Shown here: one piece after another, positions 11,142 through 21,019 of the stretch | Position numbering within the stretch: position 1 is the stretch's first letter | How the letters are laid out: each line of letters opens with the position of its first letter | The notes under the pieces: model-generated | The model's database searches: none | What the model was told of the DNA's origin: nothing | The model's input: only the letters and a program-made list of their open reading frames with translations | Assembly (NCBI GenBank): GCA_030998225.1 | Contig: JAPYXD010000700.1 | Location: 2,108,001 to 2,172,000, forward strand | DNA: 64,000 bases | Direction of reading: 5' to 3' | Source: Diplolepis rosae | Lineage: Eukaryota > Arthropoda > Insecta > Hymenoptera > Diplolepididae | Position numbers and translations under genes: made by a program

Positions 11142-11989
11142 AACACAAAATATCTTTTATTTATATGTAAAAACATGTACATAATATTATTGTAAATATT
11201 ATAATGACTGAGAAGTGGCTGATATTTAATATATAAATATGTTATTGAACATTATAGAGTCTGTTTTTTGAAACTCAGATTCTTTGGAAGAGATCTATTG
11301 CTTAGTCCTGTATAGCCTGATTTTTTTTTATAACATGCAACATAGGAATGTATTTACTCTACTATTCTTGATTAAAGTTAGAAACTGCTGTAATTAATCT
11401 TATCAGTTTCAAAAGATGTTATTTAATAATATCTGCATGCCACCTTGCAACAAAAAATTGAATCAGACCGATAAAATATTGATATTGACACCTCAAGTCT
11501 CTCATGTTTTGAAATCAGAATTCTAAAATTATTTTAAGTTGCTGTCATTGAATCATACTAAAACCCTCGAAAATGATAAAATATAATAACTAGGAATTAA
11601 TTCGAGTTCTTGCGAATAGTTTAATTCATTTCAAACCAAGCAGTAAACATTTTTTTCATTCAATCTGAGAACACTTGATCTATTACAAACCGATTTCATA
11701 TGAGAAATGACAATCGGACTATTTTTATAAAAAAGGGATTTCTACTGTCTTAAAAGTTTAAAATTAATGTAATATTTATTTGCATAATAGTGTATATTTA
11801 TACTTACATTTGATTTTTCAATAATTTATTTCATTTAGAATTGAATAAAACTGAATACTATGCATAAATTTTTACATTCTCATCATGAATGGGAAGGCAT
11901 TGATTTTATGTAAAAATTACTTTCGAAATTTTGATCGAATCAGTCAGCAAAAACGATTAATTTTTAGAAAACTCTGGTTGTGGGTCAAG
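11142..11989 (+). other. Probable 3' UTR and downstream AT-rich spacer
   Basis: AT-rich sequence without ORFs of note follows the TAPT1-like stop codon. An AATAAA candidate polyadenylation signal is at 11844-11849, about 700 nt after the stop. No transcript end can be fixed from sequence alone. Confidence 0.4.
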
Positions 11990-12831
11990 ATGGACAATTT
12001 AAAGTTATTTTTTCAGAATTCTTGCAAACCTTTTGGAGAATCAACTTCTGCTGCTCCAGGTAGACCTGCTCGTCCTCGAGAACCGAGTTTCGAGGAATCC
12101 AGTGAACGTAACAATTAAAAATTTCAAGAAATCGAAACTAATTGAATCTTCAAAACACAAAAAAACACAACCAAATTTGGACCAAAATCACCACTAGATA
12201 AAACCTTGAGAAAACAAAAAAAAAAGGAGGAAAGAAAAAAGAAGGCAACCTTCCAAAACACCTTCCTTCTTTTTCTTTCTTTCGTCCTCTTTTGTCTTTA
12301 TTACCCACCACCATTTACATACAGCTGGAAGAGCACCGAAACGTCGACGAGTAGTTTAAATTTTATTTATGTAAATGGTGGTGGGTAATAAAGACAAAAG
12401 AGGACGAAAGAAAGAAAAAGAAGGAAGGTGTTTTGGAAGGCTGCCTTCTTTTTTCTTTCCTTCTTTTTTGTTTGTTTTCTCAAGGTTTTTTCTAGTGGTG
12501 ATTTTGGTCCAAATTTGGTTGTGTCTTTTGTGTTTTGAGGATTCGATTAGTTTCAAATTCTTGAAATTTTTAATTGTGCTTTTGTTTGGACGTTGAGAGG
12601 AATCTGGGTTGGTAGTGATACGGGTTCGAGTGCAGTGAACGTGCAAAGAAAAGAATGTCTTCAGAGGTTGGCAAAATGCGTTGCATAACCAGAATGAGAC
12701 TTTCTTCTGAAGGAGCAAATGATGCTGCCATCATTATAAAAGATATCACAACACAATCTCCTTTAAGAGATGCAAAATACAGAGCTTTATATAAATCGTC
12801 GATGAAAAATATAAAAATTTGTAAAATTTAA
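11990..12831 (+). pseudogene. Small unrecognised ORF split by a hairpin insertion
   Basis: An ORF starts ATG at 11990 (motif APGRPARPREPSFEESSER) and breaks off at 12109. After the hairpin insertion and one copy of its 10-bp duplication it continues in the same frame from 12643 to a TAA at 12829-12831, with no other stop (40 + 62 codons). The GRP...SFEESSER...KKR pattern resembles the N-terminal region of uncharacterised arthropod transposon-associated proteins, which I recall but cannot name. It faces the CENP-B-type transposase pseudogene convergently, so both may belong to one dead element. No function can be assigned. Confidence 0.55.
12110..12632. mobile_element. 523-bp hairpin (foldback) element
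   Basis: Left arm 12111-12321 and right arm 12368-12577 are inverted copies of about 210 bp with only a few differences, separated by a 46-nt loop. The insertion is flanked by the 10-bp direct repeat CAGTGAACGT (12100-12109 and 12633-12642) and interrupts an otherwise open frame. The loop contains GAAGAGCACCGAAACGTCG, which resembles the GAAAC half of hammerhead-like motifs in Penelope-type terminal repeats. The RNA would fold into a long near-perfect duplex. The class is not certain, but it resembles the larger foldback at 58008-59469. Confidence 0.82.
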
Positions 12832-12882
12832 TGATTTTAATAAATTTATTTTATGAATAAAAATTATTAAAAGTAAACAAAT

Positions 12883-13990
12883 TTACCAGACGTAAGTGTT
12901 CCAGATTTCGATACAGCTAGAAAGACGTTTATAGGCTGAAAAATGGTTTCTTGCAGAATGGGTCCAAATTTTCAAATTTGCTCTTTTAACATAAGATATA
13001 GTGGAGATAGAAGCTTTCCATCTGTAGAAATCGTGGGTTGAACATTCGACTTGTCGGGCACCTTCAATTGCCAATGTTTTCCCAGAATGCATTTCTAACA
13101 GGAATCCACTTTGATCAGAGTTATAAACATTCTCTCTCCCATATTGTGTGATGTTTGGCTACACTTCATTCACAAAAATTTCCGTATTTACTTTTAACTT
13201 TTCCTCATCCTATAATTTTTTTCTGGTGATGAATTTACTGAATTTTCTGGATGTTATTCGGTGAGTTCTTTTAAACCTCCACACCCACCAGTTAGATTCT
13301 TCATATCTTGAATCTTCAAAACCAAGGATGTTTTTAGCATGTAGACCCTATTTTCGTAGGTCTAATTCGTGAACTATCATACCAGCATCAATTGCACTTT
13401 TAAAATTGTTCAATGTGTACTCCGCAATACGATGCAACGTTTCCATATATGTACCTCCTTTAATTACTTGTCCTGCCTATCGCCTCAATTGACGTACTGA
13501 TGTTGCTTTCCTCAACCGATGTTGAACAGCACTCAATTGACGATTACTTTTTCTTTTTCCGCTTCTCCAAAACTCCACTGCTCTTTGTTCGTAATCGAAG
13601 TCAACATCTTCGTCATCTTTCGTAGAAAAAGCTTCATCTGTTTTGGAACCAAGTTTAGGAGTCCACTCTGCATAAGTGTATTCCGCAACGGAAAGCTCCC
13701 AGTCTTTGTATGGTTCTGACAAGTCTAAAGTATTTTATTCTACAATCTGAACGCCATTGAGCTCATTCATAGCGTGAAATAATATTTCTTGAAAATGATC
13801 TGCTATTTGCCGTTCAGGTATGTTCATGTCATGGAATACAAGTAACAAAAGTTTTATTACATTCAAGAGAATATTTTCTGATAAAATTGAATCAAGTAAG
13901 AGGTTGTGTGCATCTAGACTTTGCTTTTATAATGCTGTTTATAAAATCCTCGACTCCTGCGTCTTCTTCTCCATTGAGCGGTTTGAATTT
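12883..13990 (-). pseudogene. DDE-type transposase with CENP-B-like HTH, decayed
   Basis: Read on the - strand from about 13990, pieces in shifting frames give an acidic/charged N-terminal region (AEWTPKLGSKTDEAF near 13670), then DYEQRAVEFWRSGKR and VQHRLRKATSVRQLRR. A CENP-B-type DNA-binding stretch follows (SNWWVWRFKRTHRITSRKF near 13270). The first catalytic block, NSDQSGFLLEMHSGKTL, is near 13100. Stops are present, with a frame change after about 13030, and homology ceases at 12883. The C-terminal catalytic residues are missing. The pattern fits transposases common in arthropods that combine a CENP-B HTH with a DDE domain; I cannot place the superfamily securely (pogo-like is one option). 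Confidence 0.7.
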
Positions 13991-14920
13991 TTACGAAGTC
14001 TAACTATGATTATAAAATGAATAAAGATTTAATAGTTTATTCAAAACATTTTGCATAAAGGTGGAAATAAATACGAGAAGTTATTTTCAGCTGTCGCAAC
14101 CTGAGCATTTTGCGTGCTCAGCAGTTGCATAATTGAGGGGTCAGTTCCAGTGTGCTCAGATCTGATACCGACGCAGTCACAGCTACAGAAGCACCTCCTG
14201 TCAGTGAGAAGCGAGTAAGGAAAGGCGGTGGCGCGCGCTGCCCTTGTTTCTTCCTTGTCGTTCTTGCACGCGAGAACGACTCGTCCCACATCTCCTTATT
14301 CTCTTCGCTTCTTCCTTGCAATGCTATTTTTAGATTTCACGCTGTCGGTTTTCGAGTCGAAATTGAGAATTGTATTTCTCTCGACTCCGTGCAAAAGAGG
14401 CGCGAAGCAGACGACAATTTCAAATTTACGAAATATGTTATTTAAGAAACAACACTTTTTTCCGATATTTTGGAAAAAATCTGAAATTTGAAGGTTTATG
14501 TGAAAACATCAATTAAAAATGGTTTTAAGTTCATAAATTTGATCAATTACAGTAATAAGAAAATTTCGGCCTTCTGTAAAGCATTTCATATTTTTGATTA
14601 AAAGTCTGTGCATATGCCACTAAACGTAAGATTAATAAACTTTGACCTGCTTTTACCATGAATCTAAGAATGTGGATTTTAAACCGTTTTTTTATGTGCC
14701 TAATTTTTTGAAATATAATATTTTTTCACGTAATTTTTAAATTGAATTTGTCAATTTACGCAACTAAAAATTTGTAAACTGGTATCTTGATTTAAGTTTT
14801 GAACATGTATTGAGTTCAACATTTCACTGAAAGTTTATTTTTGAAGTATTCAAATCTCCCTTTATTTCTACAAAATCTTCAAGACGTTTATTTCAGACAA
14901 ATAGTTTTTGAGTTTGAAAT

Positions 14921-14924
14921 CTAT
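14921..14924. repeat. 4-bp target-site duplication CTAT (left) of the Gypsy element
   Basis: CTAT directly precedes the TG of the left LTR and recurs directly after the CA of the right LTR at 28182-28185. Confidence 0.88.
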
Positions 14925-17233
14925 TGAAACATTTCGACCTTTACGATCTTTAATTTATCAATTTTTAAAAATTTATCAAGTTATTTTTGCCCGATTTGGT
15001 CAAAAGTTTCGCTTTTAGATTCTGATTTTAAATTTCAAATCTGCAATTTCTAATTATATCAATTTCCTGAATTTTGGAAAGGCAACTTTGCCCTATTTTA
15101 GACCAAAATTGTCCTTTCAAAATCTACGTGTGGGTCACACGAAGGGTGAAAATTTCGCGAGCTTTTATTCTTTATTTTAAGAGTGAGAACAGAAAAGAAA
15201 CTCACGATTTTCAGTTTTTCCGAATGAGCAAAATAGAACGGAGGAATCGTCGGATATATTTCCCGTGATATTTGATTTTTGAGAATCTAAAAACCATAAA
15301 AAAAAACTTCAATTAGCAAGCACCAAGATTTCGCGCAGTTGCGCCTTCAAATACACGGTTTAATTTTTGGGTTTTCCCTACATCTGAAAATAACGTTGTT
15401 TGACTTTTTGGATCATGGAATAGCTTGCTCTGCCAGATAAATTACCCCGAGAATACCTCAGTTATTTGATTTCGCGCCCTACCGTTTATTTAAAAATTTA
15501 GTTAGTTAAGAAAGCATCAGTAAAGTCGGTTCCAAATTTTGGAAATTATGAGCATAAGCTCCCGACGAGGTCATCATTTGCCTTTTCCCTCCCACAAAAA
15601 CAAACCACAACTACACTGGACCTTGGTTGACCCAATTGGAATTTATTTAGGGAAGTGCAGGGAAGCACCGTGGCAGTGAAGTGCCCTCAGGGCTCCGACA
15701 CTGCTCGGCAGAAAGAAAAGTTGTAAGGATGGGAGCTTTCTCCGAGTCTCACTTTTTGTGAGTGCACGGATACTTGCCTCCCGGGTTGACCACAATCCAG
15801 TAGTTTCTGCTCGAGCTTATTGCTCGCTATTTTTGCTTTATAAAAGAAGACCCACGTGTATTAGAGAAAAATCCAATCTACAACTTTTTTATTTAAAAAA
15901 AAAGGTGATCCAAAAAAGTCCCTAGCAAATAAGGGAGGACCAGGAACCATGGACGATCTGGTTCTCAAAGTAGTTCACCTGATCGTGAGTTGCAAGTGAA
16001 CATACTCGAGCCCGAGATCTTGAGACAATTTGCTAAACGCCCCGGTGTCGAGACGTGCTCTCACCTTTCTGGGCAGCGCGCCTGTAATAAAATTTGTGGA
16101 TCAGCAACCGTGCACGTTACCTCGGTTTTCCACCTCTCTATTAATTTCCCCCTTAATTAGTATGCGCGCGCCTCAATTAGCGACCGCGATCGAGTCCAAT
16201 TAAATCAATAAATCAAGAGTTTTATGCGCGATGTTTTCCCCCTTTTTACGACCGTTTTCGGGTTGAAAATCAGTATCAGGAAAAAGCTGATATTCTCTTG
16301 ATTATGACGATGTTTTTCAAATTTCGAAAAGTCGCATATTTCGTCCCGTGGAAGCATTCAAAACTTGATCTGCACTCAAAAGCGAAAACGCACCGCGTGA
16401 CGATGACGAGACAGCCTTTCTCCCATTTCACCTCCCGCTGGCGTGTGCTACTTGCGTGGGCGAGGGTTCCTATTGGACAGCGGTGTGGGCAGGCTTGAAC
16501 GTCGTGTAACGCTTTTTATAATAAAAAGGAGATTTCAATAAATCAACTTCTATTTATCATTGTTAAGTGACCCATTTTCATAAATACAGTTATTCGTAAT
16601 GTTGAATACTAATGGATTTTACGGCACAATGATAATTATCTTTACTTATAATATCAAAAATCTATAATACTTGCAATGTGGCAATGATTATAATTATTTA
16701 TTTAAAATAAAATAACAATTATATTTGCTTATTCAAAATATAATAATAGCTGTATTCACTTATAACCATACAGTTAGGTTCATTTATTTATACATTACAT
16801 TTGTTCATTTGGTTATTTTATTTAATCATTAATTAAAACTCCCATACGTGTAAATAAATAAATGATCCTGTTATAAATAATAAAAAAGAATATGAAAAAA
16901 AGTAACAGTGTGGGACGCCCGCCTATCCAGCGGACCATGCCACACGCTGCTTGATCTGAGTGAGTGGTCGGGTGGCAGCAACCACAGGTTAGTGTGGCGC
17001 TCGCTCAGAGCACGAACGAAAATGTCCGTGAAAAGCAGGCTGCCTCGTTCACGCCGCGTTCACTTCCGGTTTGGAGGTAAATCATTAATTGCTGCTCAAA
17101 TACTGGATCATACCTCGCAATTCTTTTGTGCGAGTCTCGTGGGAATCTACTTGTTCTGAAAGTAATCCTCATTTTGTGGATTTCTTCCTCTTTTCGTCGC
17201 AAAAAGGCGGATACCGAAGGCTGGGCCGTCTCA
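14925..17233 (-). repeat. LTR (3' LTR in element orientation)
   Basis: 2,309 bp, TG...CA ends, near-identical to 25871-28181. Unusually long for an insect Gypsy LTR. Short frames in it recur in the other LTR only because the LTRs are copies, and I do not regard them as genes. Confidence 0.93.
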
Positions 17234-17250
17234 ACGCCCCACCAAACGAA
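17230..17250 (-). promoter_or_regulatory. Polypurine tract next to the 3' LTR
   Basis: On the - strand the sequence reading TTCGTTTGGTGGGGCGT directly precedes the LTR. Its G-rich run sits where plus-strand DNA priming occurs. A second copy of the same LTR-end/PPT junction is found at 17737-17757, about 500 nt further inside, pointing to a local duplication. Confidence 0.6.
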
Positions 17251-18092
17251 GTGATCCATTGCTCGCAAAGGATCAGTTCGTTTTTCTTTCTTGTATAGTA
17301 AGCTTGCATTTGCTATTCTTTATATAATAATTATTAATCAATGCTTAAATTCAAGATCTAATAAAAATACAAAATTAATATATATAACAAAAAAATGTAT
17401 ATTTATTTTTGTGTTTTCCGTTATTTTTTTGTGTTTTAGTGTTTATTTAATTTTAAATAAAAATAAAATTGAGAATAATTATTTGCTAATTTTTTCTTAT
17501 CATTCTATTTTGATCACGCTTTTACTATCTTATTGCTTATTTTTGAGATCTCAAAAAAAATCAGGATTAATGATAATTTTTCTTATTATAATTTATAATA
17601 ATTATTTCTTATTATAAGCATATTATTTATATTGGTTTTATTAATGCCAATAATTAAATATAATCTTATTAGGATTATATCATCATTTCCTTGGTAAAAA
17701 AAACAGTTTTGCGTTCTGGAGATCATCACCAACCATCTCAACGCCCCACCAAACGAAATAATCTCCCTCTCCCAAGGGATTAATTCGTTTTGAAAAAGAA
17801 ACATATTTCTTGTTGAGGAAAGAAAAAGGAGGGAGAAAGAGGAAAGAGTCATTCAACCAAACTCTGACTCAATTTCAGAATGGCCAATTCTTCTGTAACC
17901 TATAACATATACATTTTCGACCCGTGTCGAGCTTGACTTGTTGGCTTTATTTCCTATTGTACAAAATTCGTGTAATGTCTAAGATCCTTAAACATGCCTA
18001 CTTGATCATTATTAATAATTAGCTACTCTTAATATCTACGTGTGCATATATATGGCCATAAATGACACAGTCATTTTTGGCTGATTTTAATA
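17251..18092. other. AT-rich tail of the Gypsy element
   Basis: Very AT-rich internal sequence between the polypurine tract and the palindromic array. Open frames here (for example 17291-17617 +) are low-complexity Ile/Leu/Asn-rich and have no recognisable domain. A duplicated polypurine-tract segment lies at 17737-17757. Confidence 0.5.
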
Positions 18093-18146
18093 TTATTCAA
18101 TATTTAAAGAATTTGAAAATCTTTCTGTGGAAAAAATGACGCTTTC

Positions 18147-18217
18147 GACTGCGCTGGGATTCGAGCCCAGGTCTTTCGATTGCCGGTCGACTGCTCTGAC
18201 CACTGAGCTACACAGGC
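18147..18217 (-). tRNA. tRNA-like pseudogene, array copy 1
   Basis: Same 71-nt sequence as copy 3 (18969-19039), on the - strand. See that entry for the fold. It probably works, if at all, as a Pol III promoter rather than as a tRNA. Confidence 0.6.
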
Positions 18218-18485
18218 GTCCGACATCTCCTTCTCCACAGGAAGATCTCCTTATATCGCCTAGTGGCTCAGCCTTGCGGCTGTAAACGATTTCAAATTAA
18301 TTAGTTGAGTTTGAAATTTTTGTCACTGCCTACATTATCGGAGGATCACTAGTCGCGTGTCAGATAGGATACGTTGTCGACAGGTGTCCTCGTAGACAAT
18401 TTCAAACTCTTATATCGCAAATAATGCAAATAAATTCAATATTTAAAGAATTTGAAAATCTTTCTGTGGAAAAAATGACGCTTTC

Positions 18486-18556
18486 GACTGCGCTGGGATT
18501 CGAGCCCAGGTCTTTCGATTGCCGGTCGACTGCTCTGACCACTGAGCTACACAGGC
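18486..18556 (-). tRNA. tRNA-like pseudogene, array copy 2
   Basis: Identical to copy 1 and exactly 339 bp downstream of it, same orientation. Confidence 0.6.
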
Positions 18557-18968
18557 GTCCGACATCTCCTTCTCCACAGGAAGATCTCCTTATATCGCCT
18601 AGTGGCTCAGCCTTGCGGCTGTAAACGATTTCAAATTAATTAGTTGAGTTTGAAATTTTTGTCACTGCCTACATTATCGGAGGATCACTAGTCGCGTGTC
18701 AGATAGGATACGTTGTCGACAGGTGTCCTCGTAGACAATTTCAAACTCTTATATCGCAAATAATGCAAATAAATTCAATATTTAAAGAATTTGAAAATCT
18801 TTCTGTGGACAACGTATCCTATCTGACACGCGACTAGTGATCCTCCGATAATGTAGGCAGTGACAAAAATTTCAAACTCAACTAATTAATTTGAAATCGT
18901 TTACAGCCGCAAGGCTGAGCCACTAGGCGATATAAGGAGATCTTCCTGTGGAGAAGGAGATGTCGGAC

Positions 18969-19039
18969 GCCTGTGTAGCTCAGTGGTCAGAGCAGTCGAC
19001 CGGCAATCGAAAGACCTGGGCTCGAATCCCAGCGCAGTC
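18969..19039 (+). tRNA. tRNA-like pseudogene, array copy 3
   Basis: The cloverleaf parts are visible: acceptor GCCTGTG with CGCAGTC (one mismatch), D arm GCTC/GAGC around AGTGGTCA, and a perfect T arm CTGGG/CCCAG with loop CTCGAAT. Box A (TAGCTCAGTGG) and box B (GGGCTCGAATCCC) are therefore good. The anticodon arm is defective: loop CCGGCAA has C instead of U at position 33, and the outer stem pair is G-A. Read literally the anticodon would be GGC (Ala). A T6 run about 11 nt downstream could terminate Pol III. I read this as a tRNA-derived promoter unit, not a working tRNA. Confidence 0.62.
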
Positions 19040-19307
19040 GAAAGCGTCATTTTTTCCACAGAAAGATTTTCAAATTCTTTAAATATTGAATTTATTTGCA
19101 TTATTTGCGATATAAGAGTTTGAAATTGTCTACGAGGACACCTGTCGACAACGTATCCTATCTGACACGCGACTAGTGATCCTCCGATAATGTAGGCAGT
19201 GACAAAAATTTCAAACTCAACTAATTAATTTGAAATCGTTTACAGCCGCAAGGCTGAGCCACTAGGCGATATAAGGAGATCTTCCTGTGGAGAAGGAGAT
19301 GTCGGAC

Positions 19308-19378
19308 GCCTGTGTAGCTCAGTGGTCAGAGCAGTCGACCGGCAATCGAAAGACCTGGGCTCGAATCCCAGCGCAGTC
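19308..19378 (+). tRNA. tRNA-like pseudogene, array copy 4
   Basis: Identical to copy 3 and 339 bp downstream, same orientation, also followed by a T6 run. Confidence 0.6.
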
Positions 19379-19798
19379 GAAAGCGTCATTTTTTCCACAG
19401 AAAGATTTTCAAATTCTTTAAATATTGAATTTATTTGCATTATTTGCGATATAAGAGTTTGAAATTGTCTACGAGGACACCTGTCGACAACGTATCCTAT
19501 CTGACACGCGACTAGTGATCCTCCGATAATGTAGGCAGTGACAAAAATTTCAAACTCAACTAATTAATTTAATATTATTATTTTATTTTTGTGATTTTCA
19601 TAAAATTTCATTTTTTTTATTAACCAACCGCCTTAATGTTCAAAATGGCCCTTATTTATAGGGTAAATATTAAAATAAGAAGAAAATATTAATTTAAGTT
19701 TTAAGTGTACCTTTAATTATAGTTTAAATTATTCTAAGCTTAATCATATCCAGTTATGGCTATCCTTAAAATATATATACAAAATTTAAATGACGTAG

Positions 19799-20998
19799 TC
19801 ATTTTTTTCCGACATTGTTAGGTTCGGTTTCTTCAATTTCCTCAGAATCAGCTTCTCTCTTCTTGTAAATTTTTAAATCTTGTGAGTGAAACATCCCTCT
19901 TTCTTCTTTGGACTCGGGGTTCCACAAAATGAAGGTTCCAGGTCGAACCTCCTTTTTTATTTCGTATGGACCCTCATAAATCTGCAAGAACTTTTTGAGG
20001 AGTTTCTTTTTTGGATCTGACTCATTAATTGCCTTTACTAGGACTGAGTCTCCTTTCTTTAACCTGATTAAACGATGAGCTTCATTAAATTTTGAAGCTC
20101 TGTTTTTTCTTTTTCTAGAGATGTTTTCTCGAGCCAATTCTATTTTTCTTTCATAATTCATTTTGGAATTATTCGGGGGAAAGTTAAGCCAATTTTCCCA
20201 GGCTCGTTTCGGTTTTTTATTTAGCTGTAGCTCTATTGGAGTGAACTCTGTGGTCTCATGGTAAGTCTCATTCATACAACTTCCAATAACCTTAATCCAA
20301 CTCCACCATGATCCATGATTCTTTCCAATGAGAGATCTAAAAAACCTAGATAATTCCCTGTGGATTCTTTCCACTATATTGCTCTGGGGATGCCGTATCG
20401 AAGAAAACACCGGTTGTATTTGTTGTTCTTTTAAAAACTCTGACCAGACTGGAGACGTGAATTGCGTTCCGTGGTCAGTCACTATTTTAGACGGTTTTCC
20501 ATGTTTCGGAAAATGGTCTTTTGTTAATTTATTTATGACGGCTTTTGTATTAGCTCGTCTCAGCGGGTACAAAACTACATATTTGGAAAAGGCATCAATG
20601 GTGGACAAAATGTACTTGAATCCACCTTTTGATGCTGGCAATGGCCCATAAAAATCTATGGATAAAATTTCATTTGGTCTTTCGGGCAAATAATTTCGCA
20701 TTTCAGAGAAACAAGTTTGATTTGTAACTTTGTTTCTCTGGCAAGAGTCACAACTAGCCAAGCGTCGCCTGACTATTTTTGCCAATTTGGGGTAATAAAA
20801 AAAATCACTTAACATTTTAATGACTTTTAAGGGGCCTATGTGGGCATACATTTCATGACATTCGTCGATTATGTCATGAATTATGCCTTTAGTTAAGCAT
20901 AGTCGCTTATTCTCTCCACCTACGAAATATAAGAGATCATCATGTATCTCATATTTGGTGGTTTTCTTTTCTTTTACATCTTTAATTTTCTGTACCAA
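19799..20998 (-). pseudogene. Gypsy integrase
   Basis: About 400 codons. The N-terminal HHCC zinc-binding region includes HEMYAHIGPLK and CDSCQRNK. The catalytic core shows D in SIDFYGPLP (about residue 115), D in VTDHGTQF (about 174) and E in PQSNIVERIHREL (about 210), the retroviral DD35E spacing. The C-terminal part carries a KKGDSVLVKA/YEGPYEIK-type chromatin- or DNA-binding region. The frame is the same as RT-RNase H but is separated from it by a single TAA at about 21018-21020, so the polyprotein is interrupted. The domain itself looks intact. Confidence 0.92.
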
Positions 20999-21019
20999 AA
21001 TAGGGTCCAGTTTTTGCTC

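Larger units (their letters stand above)
18093..19565. repeat. Palindromic array of 339-bp units with tRNA-like cores
   Basis: Two direct units (18097-18435, 18436-18774) are followed by two units in inverse orientation plus a 130-bp partial unit ending near 19565. Positions mirror about 18762.5: arms of about 625 bp (18093-18717 and 18808-19432) around a 90-nt loop. Units look identical by eye. Each carries one tRNA-like sequence, the first two on the - strand and the last two on the + strand, each followed by a T6 run. The array lies in the non-coding tail of the Gypsy element. An assembly artefact (inverted read chimera) cannot be excluded. Confidence 0.9.

Noticed and set aside
12322..12367. 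Complete hammerhead ribozyme in the 12.1-kb hairpin loop
   Set aside because: Only a GAAAC half and a GAAGAG word are present; the CUGAUGA strand is not recognisable.
15074..17298. Small frames in the LTRs, repeated at 26020-28262
   Set aside because: Repetition is due to LTR duplication, the frames have no start context or motif, and they lie in non-coding LTR.
17291..17617. 108-codon hydrophobic frame, possible small membrane protein
   Set aside because: AT-rich low complexity in the Gypsy tail, no conserved motif, no sign of an env.
18969..19039. Functional tRNA-Ala(GGC)
   Set aside because: C at position 33, an unpaired outer anticodon-stem pair, and multiplicity inside a transposon argue for a tRNA-derived unit instead.
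18424..19440. Three identical 66-codon frames (18424-18624 +, 18901-19101 -, 19240-19440 -)
   Set aside because: They are translations across the antisense strand of the tRNA-like core (peptide GFEPRSFDCRSTALTTELH is a well-known by-product of tRNA sequence). The repetition comes from the array.
18093..19565. CRISPR-like direct repeats
   Set aside because: The units are 339 bp with no variable spacers, partly inverted, and in a eukaryotic retrotransposon.
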